Positions 35,410 through 46,640 of a DNA stretch of 64,000 nucleotides are shown here, in pieces; position 1 is the first letter of the stretch, and each line of letters starts with the position of its first letter. Both the position numbers and the translations under genes were made by a program. The DNA comes from Turritopsis dohrnii (taxonomy: Eukaryota; Cnidaria; Hydrozoa; Anthoathecata; Oceaniidae): assembly GCA_027922465.2 (NCBI GenBank), contig BQMF02000276.1:186001-250000 (forward strand), read 5' to 3'. The notes beneath the pieces were generated by a model. That model had not been told where the DNA came from and made no database searches. It saw only the letters and a list, made by a program, of their open reading frames with translations.

Positions 35410-35663
35410 ACTCATAGGTCGGTTTTGGTCGTTATATAGTTGTCATACCGACGTTGATTTTGGTTGTAACACGGTCATCTAACGTTGTTTCAACGTCATT
35501 TCGACGTCGGGATTCGTCGTTTTATCGTCATTTTCCGACGTTGTTTCGACGTCGCAATCCGACGTTGTTTCGATGTTTCCATTTCAACTATTAAACGACC
35601 GTCATCCAACGTTGGAAAGCGACGTCAGACCGACGTTAATCCAACGTCATTTTGCTTACTGGG
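35410..35663. promoter_or_regulatory. right subterminal repeat cluster of the CACTA-like element
   Basis: At least five copies of a CCGACGTTGTTTCGACGTC-like unit lie between 35450 and 35655, in places back to back, with CGTCATTTCGACGTCGG variants. The cluster mirrors the left end. It is the densest CG-containing stretch in the area. Confidence 0.6.
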
Positions 35664-35665
35664 AA

Positions 35666-36476
35666 TATTCATACAGAATACCGTCCTGTTTTCGATCACA
35701 TGTAACCTTGAAAGTAACACAACAAATTTCACTCAACACATGTCATATGTTAGAAATTCTTTTTTCAATATAATAGGGTAGTGAACATATACACCAAACA
35801 TTTGAGTTGTGTTCTGTCTTTGTGATAAACATGTATACTGACTCTAGACACTAGAAGAAGTTCTAAAGCTTTTGAAATAGACATCATCTACTGACCAGTG
35901 AACTTAACAAATTTTGATAAAAATAACAATGTTGAATCATTTCATATAGTGAATAAGTTCTTCATCTCAAACATTATTTCATGATAATCTTTTCTCACTG
36001 TTATCAGAATGTATTATCTTCATAGGTTTTTACTATGTGTGCCATTGTTGGTTATATATATTTTCTTTTGTGGAAGATTGAACCTCAATACACTCACGAT
36101 GTTTTAATTTTCTGTTCATTTTTTGCTTTTGTCCACTCTATACATGATTTCTGGATGTGTCTCCAAAATAAACCACAGCTCGTTACAAAGATAAAATCCA
36201 CACAACACCACACGAATTTTTGCAATCTCCCCTTTATCATTCGAGGTTGTCAAATGTAATAACCTTGATAAGGAATAAAAAAGTCTTGGAAATATCAAAA
36301 CAACTATAAAGTTTTGCAGAAATGAGCTCAAGTGAACTCGACGAATTATATTTGGTCTCTATATTGGTTATAATGTCACTATATAAAAAACTGAATGTAC
36401 GAGACCAAATTGCTTTGGGCCACCTTTTATAAAAATTACGTAGATTTTGTGTGATTTTCAAGTCACGTGACCAGCA
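35666..36476. other. no gene seen
   Basis: AT-rich sequence between the transposon and the transporter exon. Nothing supportable was found. Confidence 0.35.
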
Positions 36477-36542
36477 TTCGCCAGGGTCTTCTTCGCCGCT
36501 ATCCGTATATCGAAAAGGCAAGAGACCCTGTGTTCGAGGTTG
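36477..36542. repeat. short element related to the CAACCTCGAA palindrome
   Basis: It runs from CGCCAGGGTCTTCTTCGCCG through CGTATATCGAAAAGG to GTTCGAGGTTG. The copy near 28673-28728 is the same unit in reverse. About 100 bases on, GGGAGACGCCCAC occurs twice (near 36641 and 36688). Confidence 0.55.
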
Positions 36543-36785
36543 TATAACTTCTGGACCAGTAAACCAATGAGTCACGTGACTTATTATTAGACTGTATAAA
36601 ATACGACATGAGCGAAATTCCTGGAATTATATGAAACAATTGTGGGAGACGCCCACGTGGTAGTTGTATGTCTCTCCTACGCCTTTGGGAGACGCCCACA
36701 TGGTTAGTCGCTTATTTCTTAGTGAAGTGTAAAATTCTGGATTAAATCATAATCAAAAGCCTAAAAACTGTGTGCATACTGAACA

Positions 36786-36898
36786 CTAGCTTTGTTTCCT
36801 TGCTTCTTTGGAAGCTTCTTGGATATGGTTCAGTTCTTCTTCAACATCCATTTCACCTCTCAATCTTTGTAACGCCTTTCTTTCATCATCTGTTCTGC
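36786..36898 (-). pseudogene. SLC2A13-like transporter, cytoplasmic-loop exon
   Basis: After a TGTGTAG acceptor the minus strand reads GRTDDERKALQRLRGEMDVE followed by EELNHIQEASKEARKQS and a TAG at 36786-36788. The pattern K-x-L-x-x-L-R-G-x-x-D-V-x-x-E-L is the signature of the loop after helix 6 in GLUT/SLC2-type transporters. The incomplete first codon joins in phase with the exon ending at 40000 (WLIGK plus G). There is no good donor before the TAG, so either the exon is truncated or the gene is dead. The Helitron array at 36944-39787 lies directly upstream in the same intron. Confidence 0.55.
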
Positions 36899-36943
36899 CT
36901 ACACAAAAGCTATGACTCAGATATGATCAAGAAATAAAACATA

Positions 36944-37970
36944 CTAGCCGCCAAGGCGGCGTCGCTCGCCGCCCAGGTTCAGCCTGCGTTGTGTCACCTC
37001 CCAAAGAGTTCACGAAAAATGCAATTAAGCAATTGACAATAGAAAGTGTTACCATCTTGTAGAGCTCGAAATTCTGAGCAAGAAAATGTATAGGATCATA
37101 TGTCTATGACGCACCGTTACAGAGATATCGTCGATCAAAGATTTTGATGACGTCACACACCCGTCGCAAAAAAATTCCTTATAAACGGCTCGTACAACTT
37201 GTGTTTAACCAGAAGCAGATTCGAAGTCACAACCTCTGGTAAAACCAATCTTTTATCAGTGTAACAATACACTTAAAACGTATAGAGAGAAAACTTCAAC
37301 TTTTTATTAACTTTTGTTTTAAAAAAGTTACGCGCTCTAACATGGGTGCTATCAAACGTAAGGGGGAAATGGTTTCTCTTCTTAAAAAGATCACACGGGA
37401 GGAGAGAAAAAAAGGCATGTGTTAAATGAATAAAGTGAATAAAAAAAACGTTCGATCTGATTAAAATAGATTAAAAGAAATCGATTAAAACAAATTAAGA
37501 CAACTATTATGACAAAAGCAAAAAAAAATATTTTGTATCATGATACTTTTTTTTTACCTATCGGTTTTTAAACATTTTGATTGCTCGAAAAAATGTTCAC
37601 CCGTCTCAGACAGTCAGGCAAGGATACGTTAGGATACACTGGTAAACCGCACATGCTGCCACGTTCTGCCACTGCTGCTTTATGTCCAAAACGTTTAATC
37701 AGTTAGTTTCTTTGTATTTAGTTGATGTATGGTTTTCAAAGTCAAGTCAATGTGGAATATAAAACTAACAATAATAATAAAAACAAAACGTTATTCCTAT
37801 TAGTTCATCAGCCAAAAAAAGTCATGATCGATTGGGGTTGCAATGTATTTGCTTCGAACTCACGTCGCACACAAAAAAAGAAATAATTTCGCTCGCAACT
37901 CAATCTACCATTTTGCGTGACTTACAAACAAACAGACAGACAGACAGAGAATCGGCTATTAATATATAGA
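36944..37970 (-). mobile_element. Helitron, minus-strand array copy 1 (1,027 bp, alternative 3' segment)
   Basis: On the minus strand it starts TCTATATATTAATAGCCGAT (5' TC end at 37970) and ends with the hairpin GGCGGCG/CGCCGCC plus TTGGCGGCTAG (CTAG at 36944-36947). A host T follows, the normal Helitron target. It codes for no Rep/helicase, so it is non-autonomous. The inner 3' part (about 36975-37170) differs from its neighbours but matches copy B of the other array (about 51470-51630). Confidence 0.85.
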
Positions 37971-38914
37971 CTAGCCGCCAAGGCGGCGTCGCTCGCCGCC
38001 CATATCCACCTGCTCTGTGTATCACTGTATCAATAAACGGCAAATTACTTTATAAACGGCTCATACAACTTGGAAAAGATTCGAAGTCACAACCTCTGGT
38101 GTGCAGTCAGTGTTACATCAGTGTTACATTAACGATTTTTCAGGCTTTTCATTATGTGTGACTTATTTATTTTTTAAAACCAATCGTTGATCAGTACAAC
38201 AATACACTCAAAACGTAGGAAGAAGAACTTCCACTTTTTATTAGCTTTTGTAAAAAAGCTTTTTTAAAAAAGTTACGCGCTCAAACATGGGTGCTATCAA
38301 ACAGGTCGAAAATGGTTTCTCTTCTTAAAACGTTCACACGGGAGGAGAGAAAAAATGCACGTGCTAAATGAATAAAGAGAATAAAAAAAAAACGTTCGAT
38401 CAGATTAAAATAGATTAAAAGAAATCGATTAAAAGAAATTAAGACAACTATTACGACAAAAGCAAAAAAAAAAAACATTTTGTTTTATGATACTCTTTTT
38501 TTACCTATCGGTTTTTAAACATTTTGATTGCTCAAAAAGAAAGTTCACCCGTCTCAGACAGTCAGGCAAGAGTTAGTGACAAACCGAACATGCTGCCACG
38601 TTCTGCCACTGCTGCTTTTTGTCCAAACTGTTTAATCAGTTAGTTTCTTTGTATTTAGTTGATGTACTGTTTTCAAAGCCAAGTCAACGTGGAATATAAA
38701 ACTAACAGTAATAATAAAAACAAAACGTTATTCCTATTAGTTCATCAGCCAAAAAAAGTCACGTTTGATTGGGGTTGCAATGTATTTGCTTCGAACTCAC
38801 GTTGCACACAAAAAAGAAATAATTTCGCTCACAACTCAATCTACCATTTTGCGTGACTTACAAACAAACAGACAGACAGACAGACAGACAGAGAATCGGC
38901 TATTAATATATAGA
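37971..38914 (-). mobile_element. Helitron, minus-strand array copy 2 (944 bp)
   Basis: It is joined directly to copies 1 and 3: CTAG at 37971-37974 abuts the TC of copy 1, and its own TC (38913-38914) abuts the CTAG of copy 3. It contains the standard inner sequence shared by the other copies. Non-autonomous. Confidence 0.85.
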
Positions 38915-39787
38915 CTAGCCGCCAAGGCGGCGTCGCTCGCCGCCCATGTCCAACTGCTCTGTATCACTGTATCAATAAACGTCAAATTTCCTTATAAACG
39001 GCTCGTACAACCAGAAGCAGATTCGAAGTCACAACCTCTGGTAAAACCAATCTTTTATCAGTGTAACAATACACTCAAAACGTATAGAGAGAAAACATCA
39101 ACTTTTTATTAACTTTTGTTTAAAAAAAGTTACGCGCTCTAACATGGGTGCTATCAAACGTAAGGGGAAAATGGATTCTCTTCTTAAAAAGATCACACGG
39201 GAGGAGAGAAGAAAAGGCACGTGCTAAATGAATCAAGTGAATAAAAAAAACGTTCGATCTGATATAAAATAAAATAGATTAAAAGAAATCGATTAAAGGC
39301 AACTATTATGACAAAAGCAAAAAAAATATTTTGTTTTATGATATTTTTTTTTTACCTATAGGTTTTTAAACATTTTCATTACTCGAAAAAAAAGTTCAAC
39401 CGTCTCAGACAGTCAGGCAAGGATACGTTAGGATACACTGGCAAACCGAGATGCTACCACGTTCTCCCACGGTTGCTTTTTGTCCAAAATGTTTTATCAG
39501 TTAGTTTCTTTGTATTTAGTTGATGTATTGTTTTCAAAGCCAAGTCAACGTGGAATATAAAACTAACAAAATAATAAAAACGAAACGTTATTCCTATTAG
39601 TTCATCAGCCAAAAAAAGTCACGTTCGATTGGGGTTGCAATGTATTTGCTTCGAACTCACGTCGCACACAAAAAAAGAAATAATTTCGCTCACAACTCAA
39701 TCTACCATTTTGCGTGACTTACAAACAAACAAACAAACAAACAAACAAACAAACAGACAGACAGAGAATCGGCTATTAATATATAGA
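38915..39787 (-). mobile_element. Helitron, minus-strand array copy 3 (873 bp)
   Basis: It spans CTAG at 38915 to the 5' TC at 39786-39787. On the minus strand a host A precedes the TC, as expected for insertion between A and T. The (GTTT)n tract near the 5' end is longer than in copies 1 and 2. Confidence 0.85.
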
Positions 39788-39999
39788 TAGTATCTCCAGA
39801 ATTTGTCACTTAACGTTTCCATTGCTCTCGTCAGATAATAACATGACTAGTGAACAGTAGCATCCTGTCTAGCTCAAAAAGCACAGGAAAAAGAAGGAAG
39901 TTTTAAATGTTTGCATGTATCTGTAGCAGAACAAGGGGATGCAACAAAAGGAAATTCACTATGGTGAATTCCATATGTAGAAGTAAAACAAAAAATTAC

Positions 40000-40062
40000 C
40001 TTTTCCAATAAGCCATTTGGAACATTCAGATAAACACAAATAAGGTACAAAATGACAAGGTA
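40000..40062 (-). pseudogene. SLC2A13-like transporter, end of helix-6 exon (decayed)
   Basis: On the minus strand a frame ends FVPYLCLSECSKWLIGK before a GTAATT donor at 39999. It aligns with the LPESPRWL-x-x-K-G motif of sugar transporters, with both prolines replaced by Ser, changes that a single C-to-T step could produce. The phase-1 end joins the exon at 36898 to give KG. The start of the exon is uncertain. This is the weakest of the three transporter pieces. Confidence 0.4.
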
Positions 40063-40861
40063 CCTATTTTGCTTCTTTGAGTTGGGTAAGCCAGTGCCGA
40101 TTACCAGGACGTACGTATAGAGAGTTTCTCTTCAGGAAAGAATTACTTCCTTGTCATATCAATTTTTTTTCGCATTATACGAGAGTGTTTGAAATCCAAG
40201 TCATGTTCTCAAAAATCAAAAATCAAAAATCTTTTTCATCGAATGTTTCGTTTTTTACTTTAGGACACCCATGCTGGAGTAAAGGCTTTAATACACGAGT
40301 TCTCCTCCTTCTACTACTTCAACTTATGAACGATTCGGAGCAATGTTTACGTGAAATCATTTCCTTATTCGCAATTTTGACGTTCTCCACTTTTCATAAA
40401 TAATTTTACAAAAAAATTTGGAAGAACAATTAGAAAATACTTCCAACGTGCGAGTTCTTTTAAGGGTTTGACTGTGGAGTTCCTAGCGTAGCCACACACA
40501 TACGACCAAATTCATTTTATGAGTTTTCTATTTGTTTTGTAGGATATGATGTTCTGCATTGGCTTGGCATAAAATAAAATTCAATAAATTCCTTTTCGCA
40601 CGCGTTGCAATTCTCGAATCTCTGCTGTTTCCTTTTAGCTTGGGTTTCAACTAAGCTACGTTTTAACAAGCTCATGAATTTTGTCACATTGAAAAAATAT
40701 TGTGGGAATGGCTTTTGTAACATAATTTACTGCAAAACATTGTATTTTGACAAAATTGATGGCTTCTCAACTTCCTCACCGTGAGGTGACATGTAAGCCA
40801 TTTTAATACCTCGTCTTGTAGCTCTATATTTATGTTTAAGGAGATATATATCAAGTATCAA

Positions 40862-40934
40862 CCTCGAATTAGGGTATTCCTTGCCGTCGTCCATATATGG
40901 ACAAAAGCGAGAAACCCTGGATTCGAGGTTGATA
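40862..40934. repeat. palindromic element, CAACCTCGAA family
   Basis: The arms TATCAACCTCGAATTAGGG and CCCTGGATTCGAGGTTGATA flank a centre containing CCATATATGG. It is related to 17083-17175. Confidence 0.6.
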
Positions 40935-40935
40935 T

Positions 40936-41154
40936 AATATGTGTTAGCATTTTGTTGGCATGCTTTTTCTTTGATTCATATTTGTTTTCCTCAAAAGATC
41001 TATTTCATGTCTTGGGTTAGAGATATGGCCTAGGTCACACTAGGTCAGACATGTTAATCTTTTTAATCTTTTTGATATATCATCTCATAGGAAAAACCAT
41101 CATCAATGAACAGCTTTGATTGGACAAGAATAATTTCCCCTGGAGAAACACGAA

Positions 41155-41185
<31 letters not shown>

Positions 41186-43200
41186 ACTATTAAAATCATT
41201 ACAGTTAACTGGAATTACTGCAATATTATTTTAGTGCGTTCGTTTTATTTGATTTCTTTTCCCATGCCACTTATTTGTTGTTTATGCAGATGTGACTCGT
41301 CAAGTGTACTGCTCAGTAAGGTAAATTGGAAGAAGTCGCTTGGACGTTCGATGCCACATTCAATACGAAGGCATCTTGCATTTATAGCAGAATTTTATTT
41401 TTCTGACGAAGTCAACCTGTGTAAATATGTTTGTACAATAATAATAAATTGCAAACGGAGACGCTTCTTACTTTTCAAAATACAAGTCTGGAAAGTCTAG
41501 TGAGAAATACATTCCTCCGAATCGAGATTAGTTCATTTAAGAAGATGCACAACTAACTTCAGTTAACCACACCCGACAGTATCACGTGGTTAGATGTGTA
41601 GTAGAATATTACAAATATTAACTGTACTGAACTGAGCTGATTGCAATGCTGATGATTATAATATTTAGAAACGTGTATCGGGCATTTTAAATGTCATTAT
41701 GATGCAATGCTGTAACGATATCAATAGTTAAGTACAAGAAAATATGTATTAAATTGTTTGGTCCTTAAAATGTACTTCAATCACGTGACTGAACTTAAAA
41801 ATATCCCAAAATTCAACCTTTATAGATGATCAGCAAAGATTGATTATTCTATCAATTAAATTTTTAAATTATAGCTATAGTAATAGTATATATTCAGGTT
41901 AGATTTTAAACGAAGATTAAAACACAACCGCTTTAATTTCCATCTGTGTGGATTCTGGAATTTTTCATATCAAGTTGGTTCCCAGACCACATATTGCCTG
42001 GACACTACGTAGTTTCGTCAGTGCTATATGCGATACTTACTGCCCAACAAAATACAAAAATATTAAAGGAAATGACACGATGTATACAGCAAAAAAATTA
42101 CAGCAGTGACGACGTAACAAGAACAAGTTTTGATAATTTAAGACTAAAAAAGACCACGTGTTATCTAGTTTTGGCTTCTTAGAACTCTTAAAATTCAATT
42201 TATCGGACCCACTTTGAGGCTCGACGTACCATCTTCCGTCGTCCCTGCTACAGTGATGAGAAAGATTGTCTTTATTAAAATTTATATTAAGCTCGTAGTG
42301 TAAAAGCTGTGTATCACATTGGTTTAGACATCCCCATCCATGTAAAACTATGTTAGTATTTACTTGAAACTAACTTTTCCAAGTTACATCCTAAACATCA
42401 AGAGTCTTCCACAATCTGAAACGTAAAAGAAACGCATAAAGGATTTGTGGCGAAAAGTTCAAATTGAGCATTTCGCTCGAAATCAAAGCAGTAACCAACG
42501 TTTTTTTTCAAACAAGTTTTGGTGCCAAGAATCCCTGTTTATTTTTTTACATTTATTCTAGAAGGATGCAACGGATGTTGAATCATCATTTATTTATTTA
42601 AAATTCATCAAATATTTAGTTTTGGAATTACTAAAAATGCATGAATTTCTGATGAGGAATTCTTTTCAAGTCACCGCTATATTTACAAAATTACTGAAAA
42701 AGCAGGAAAATTTGTTATATTTACAAAATCACTGAAACAGCAAGAAAATTTGTTATATTTACAAAACGTGTGTTTAATTTTCATGTAAGAGAAAGGAAAT
42801 TGTTTTTGTTTTATACCAAAGAAAGACGTACATTTCTTGCCCTTTTTTGTTAGCCAATCAAACTCCCTGATTCGTTTCTAGACCCATTCAATAATGAATT
42901 TGGTTCTTGACATGAACTCAAATTCAGAATATGACGTTTAAGAGCAGTTTTGATTATCTGTATTTTGCCAAATCACCAACAAAAATACAAAAGAAGGAAA
43001 TCAAGTAAACAAATAAACAAAAATACAATAGAAACGCCAAGTAAATGTTGATTTTATCTGGAAAGTCATGCATCGGAAACCGTTTTTTGTTGTCACGAAA
43101 CTATTCTTAATTTGCCCATGGTGTATATGGACTTTTTCTATTTTCCTATATACATCTTTTTAAGTAAAAACGTTAAATATTTATTATAGCTCTTAATGGA
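40936..43200. other. intergenic, no gene seen
   Basis: AT-rich; a (TTA)n tract lies at 41155-41182. No exon or RNA gene was recognised. The end (from about 43130) belongs to the duplicated unit described at 43135. Confidence 0.35.
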
Positions 43201-43220
43201 TTAAACAAATGGTCGATACA

Positions 43221-43227
43221 TATAAAT
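43221..43227 (+). promoter_or_regulatory. TATA box of the secreted-protein gene
   Basis: TATAAAT lies 62 bases before the ATG at 43283. The same ATATAAATTCGACTGAAC string occurs at 49061, 51 bases before the paralogue's start, within a conserved upstream block. Confidence 0.5.
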
Positions 43228-43282
43228 TCGACTGAACATGTTGGATGAAAACAACTAACAGAAGGTACTGTGTGGTGTAAAC

Positions 43283-44759
43283 ATGTCGACTAAGGTTGTT
43301 TCTCTGGTTTGTCTTCTAATTTCAATGTGCCAAGTACTGGCTTTTGGACCAGGATTAGCACCTGATGGTAAGAAAGACGCCATGTTAAACTACGACAAAG
43401 TAAGTGTACCAAAATATGTTTAATCGTGGATAGATATAATTGCTATCAGATAAAGTTAAAGTTATAAAGACATGTAACACCTTGTAGTTTGCATGTGTTT
43501 CTAAGATCCTACTCCATAAGCAGTTACTTCATAAGCAGTTGTGTTACTTACCATTATAAACATTCAAATTCAGCAAAGAAACATCCATTTTCCAATCAAG
43601 TAACACATTAAGAAAATGTGTGTTTCCCAATTTGAGATCATCGAGCCTTATTGTTAAAAGTATTTGAAAGACAGAGGCAAAACCAAGGCCTCGCTGGCTT
43701 AATAAAATTTGACGAAGATTACAACAAGAGATTTTGATGTTCAAAAAATGTCTCATACACTGTTTGATCGTTTTCTTGAAGATTCGATTTTGCGAGCGTC
43801 AAAAAAGTTATTAGATTTCTGCGTAAACCGTCCGTGTTCTTGGTTCATTTTATTTTTCTTACTGTCCAAACCTAGCGTGATCACTATGCGTCCGCGGCGC
43901 TTGTTTTTGTCTAATATGGCACCTCGTCAAAATGTCAATTCCCGTGAAAGGAAATGGTGTACATCCATTCATAACTCAAAATCGCATCCATATCTCAAAT
44001 TATTTTTTGATTCGTTGTGAGATGAATTATCAATATTTCCAGAAACATTTGAAAGTGTTATGATAATGTTCATTATGTTACTATTTCTTCATGTTTTGAA
44101 TTATATCCAGTGAGTATTCTTAAAGTATAAAGTATGCACGAAAAATGCAGAAATTTTTATGCCTGTTAACAGAGGCGTAGCCAGAGGTCAGTCAAAATTT
44201 GTGGAGGAGAGTTAAGTCATTTAGGGTAGAAAAGGAAAGCGTGCAAGTAACCTAATCGCCACTGAAAAGAAATATCATTATGTTGGACTCCTCCACTTTT
44301 TTTGACTGACCCTTACTACGCCTCTGGTTAAGGCCCTTGTTTGCTATTGGTTTTGGTCTTCCAATAATACAGGATACAATTTCAAAGCGTTCCAGCCAAT
44401 AACTATATTTCTAATGATTTTACATTTATATATCGGAAATGTTTTCTGTATGGCAATTCTATCGATCTGCTCCTTACTCATAGATGAAATTGGGGAATAT
44501 TTTGAAAGATCTTGGATACAAACAAAGACGAACAATGTCCGAAAGGAAGTTTGCCAGTAATTTTCACGATGATATGGAAGGCGAAGAAAGGGTAGATTTA
44601 ATGGATGAATTCTCAAGTAGACGACCTCAAAAAGACTTCCAAATGGATGATTACAAAACTGAATTGTTCAAGGAGATTTTGAGAGATTGTATACTCGTCA
44701 CCAAGGAAACCAGCTCTTTGTACAAGAAATGCATGTCAACTTATAACAAATATTATTGA
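43283..44759 (+). CDS. small secreted protein, 130 residues, two exons, unknown family
   Basis: Exon 1 is 43283-43399 and exon 2 is 44484-44759, with a GTAAGT donor, a CTCATAG acceptor and phase 0. Exon 1 codes for a clear signal peptide (STKVVSLVCLLISMCQVLA) and a short linker. The mature part is highly charged, with dibasic sites (GKKD, KQRR, SSRRPQ), an acidic segment (DDMEGEERVDLMDEF) and two Cys near the end (DCILVTKETSSLYKKC). I do not recognise it. The dibasic sites would fit a processed precursor peptide; the long charged C-terminus would fit a stable secreted protein. A duplicated, frameshifted copy lies at 49113. The intron holds a MITE at 44170-44326. The conserved splice sites and promoter in both copies support a real gene. 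Confidence 0.7.
44170..44326. mobile_element. 157-bp MITE, CAGAGGCGTAG ends, TTAA-type duplication
   Basis: The left end CAGAGGCGTAGCCAGAGGTC and the complement of the right end CAGAGGCGTAGTAAGGGTC are inverted repeats. GTTAA flanks both sides (44165-44169 and 44327-44331). A TTAA target is typical of piggyBac and Kolobok elements; no transposase is present. A degraded relative is at 75-316. Confidence 0.7.
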
Positions 44760-45487
44760 AGGAAATATTAACAGCGTTCAGTTTGTTTTTTAGTTTGTTT
44801 GATTAAGATTCCAAACATACATTCGTTCGTTTGACGCATAGTCAGACGCGTGGGGACATCCGAGGTCACACTGTCCAAGCTACTTTACCAATTTACTTAT
44901 TCTAATAATTATAAGGCTTGCAACGCGAATCTCATTTATCAGTTATAAGGCTTGCAAAGCGAATCTCATTTATCTATAAAAAATTTAGATAGGTTGAAAA
45001 GACACTTATGACAGGTGTTCCTTTTCAAGATTTTTGTTATAAAAGTATTTACCGTGCACTTTGAAAAATTTAGATTCGAAAATATTTTGAAGATTTCGAC
45101 ATCTTTTAGGTTCACATAACTTATCTTAACGACCATTTTGTTAGATACAATAATGGTTTCTTACAACCTTCCCCGCCATCTTTAAAAGAATTTGAGATTT
45201 TGTAAGTTAAAGCAAGTATCTCTCTTGCCACATCATTTTTCACTACTTCATGATTCTTCATACAGGAAAGTTTTTTCACATTCATGCCTGAGAACTGTTC
45301 CGCAACGAAATTACATTTTTCGATTTAGTACCACTCGCGACACCTCCGAAATCGCTTAAGAGGTACGATCCACTCATCAACAATAGATCTATAATTAAAT
45401 TATATCTCTACGTTGCAACATTTGCTCAGTATCGATAAGTTCCACAGTGTGCACACATAAAAAGCAGTTGAACACGCAAATATTAAA

Positions 45488-45748
45488 ATCCGACACGCTA
45501 AGAAGGTGAAGGTGAAAGAACGTATTGAATACTGCACGTTAAAGATAGCACATAAAGCGATTTATGAAGGCAAGTTTCCCGATTATTTGCGTTTTTATGA
45601 TAACTATTCTTTTCGAGGAGTTGCAAGTCAATTATTCAACAATCTTCCTGATAATATACGTAGTGACAATAACTTTAATTCTTTTTCTAAAAATTTAAAG
45701 ATATTTTTACTACACAAGGCCTTAGCATCTTATATAAGCTTACACTGA
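45488..45748 (+). pseudogene. non-LTR retrotransposon fragment, C-terminal end of the pol protein
   Basis: The frame has the pattern seen after the reverse transcriptase of many LINEs: ERIEYCTLKIAHKAIYEG, FRGVASQLFNNLPDNIR and NSFSKNLKIFLLHKAL, ending in a stop. Nothing else of the element is recognised upstream. The AT-rich 3' sequence that follows could be its 3' UTR. Confidence 0.45.
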
Positions 45749-45802
45749 ATCTTATGACTTCCATATTTACACACGTATTTATGTTTGCATGATTATATAT
45801 AT

Positions 45803-46640
45803 ATACAGTAACTTTCTTGTAAATTTTATACTATTGATAAAGACACATAAGTGCCGAAATATTTAGTTAAAAAAATGTCGTATTCTTAAGTAAAAATATT
45901 TGTTTTACACGTCTACATAAGGCATCTAACTAATAATATAATATAATGCCTCAACTCAAGACAAGATAGTTCAACTGTTCTGCATCAAAGTTATTTTCGT
46001 TCGTCTAAAAGAAAACATGGTTTAAACGTTTAATGAAATGGTATGTGGTTTGTAAATAGTCAGCTGTTCGTTTATCTTTTGTACATAAATCTTCAATGAC
46101 AGTGAATATCACAAGTGTTTTTGTTTTTAAAGTTTTTCGTTATTTATGGACATTGATGAACACAATATTCTTATTGGTTTTATTCGTTATGTTTTGGTTT
46201 TTATGGACAGTGATTAACACAGTGATTAACACAGCACTTTTACGTTTAAATTTTGACATCTCGTTGAAAATATCAGTGGCAGTGATAGAGAGCGTGGCGA
46301 CCTCTTCCTCGTGGTGTTAGAATCAAATTGTTTTTAATTCGATTATTTGGACAGTGATTTAGCACGTTGTACATTAACTACCTTCTCAAGAGACTGTGAA
46401 TAACACGATTCAATTTTATAACGATCAGTTGGGAATTTACGCATCAGTTATCTTTCATTAGTTTATTATTTTTAATTTTGTAGCATTTCTCTATATAAGC
46501 AGTAACTTTCTTGTAAATTTTATACTATTGATAAAGACACATAAGTGCCGAAATATTTAGTTTAAAAAAATGTCGTATTCTTAAGTAAAAATATTTGTTT
46601 TATACGTCTACATAAGGCATCTAAGTAATAATATATATAT
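45803..46640. repeat. 140-bp direct repeat plus AT microsatellites
   Basis: A block with ATAAAGACACATAAGTGCCG and TGTCGTATTCTTAAGTAAA occurs at about 45803-45940 and again, almost identical, at about 46499-46640. It looks like the 3' UTR of one retroelement family present twice. (TA)n, (TTATA)n and (TTA)n tracts follow to 46790 and again at 46859-46885. Confidence 0.65.

Larger units (their letters stand above)
29782..35663 (+). mobile_element. CACTA/EnSpm-like DNA transposon, 5.9 kb, apparently intact
   Basis: The ends are inverted repeats, CCCAGTTAGCATCCGACGTC on the left against the complement of the right end, CCCAGTAAGCAAAATGACGT. AA lies on each side (29780-29781, 35664-35665), a possible 2-bp duplication like the AT at the related MITE. 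Inside the ends are dense CGACGTTGTTTCGACGTC-type repeats. The element holds two plus-strand genes: an intronless 621-codon transposase (30826-32691) and a nine-exon gene (32724-35303). No stop, frameshift or phase conflict was found in either. The superfamily call rests on the transposase motifs and end style. TIRs starting CCC with a 2-bp duplication are not the textbook CACTA end, so a sister group is possible. Confidence 0.8.

Noticed and set aside
35485..35781. 98-codon frame at the right end of the CACTA-like element
   Set aside because: It is a translation of the subterminal CGACGT repeats and crosses the element border.
36944..39787. Several 60-115-codon frames inside the Helitron copies (also at 49745-52536)
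   Set aside because: They differ in frame and ends between copies and match no Rep or helicase motif; the copies are non-autonomous.
41120..41500. 126-codon frame starting in a (TTA)n tract
   Set aside because: Ile-rich start from a microsatellite, no family pattern, no splice context.
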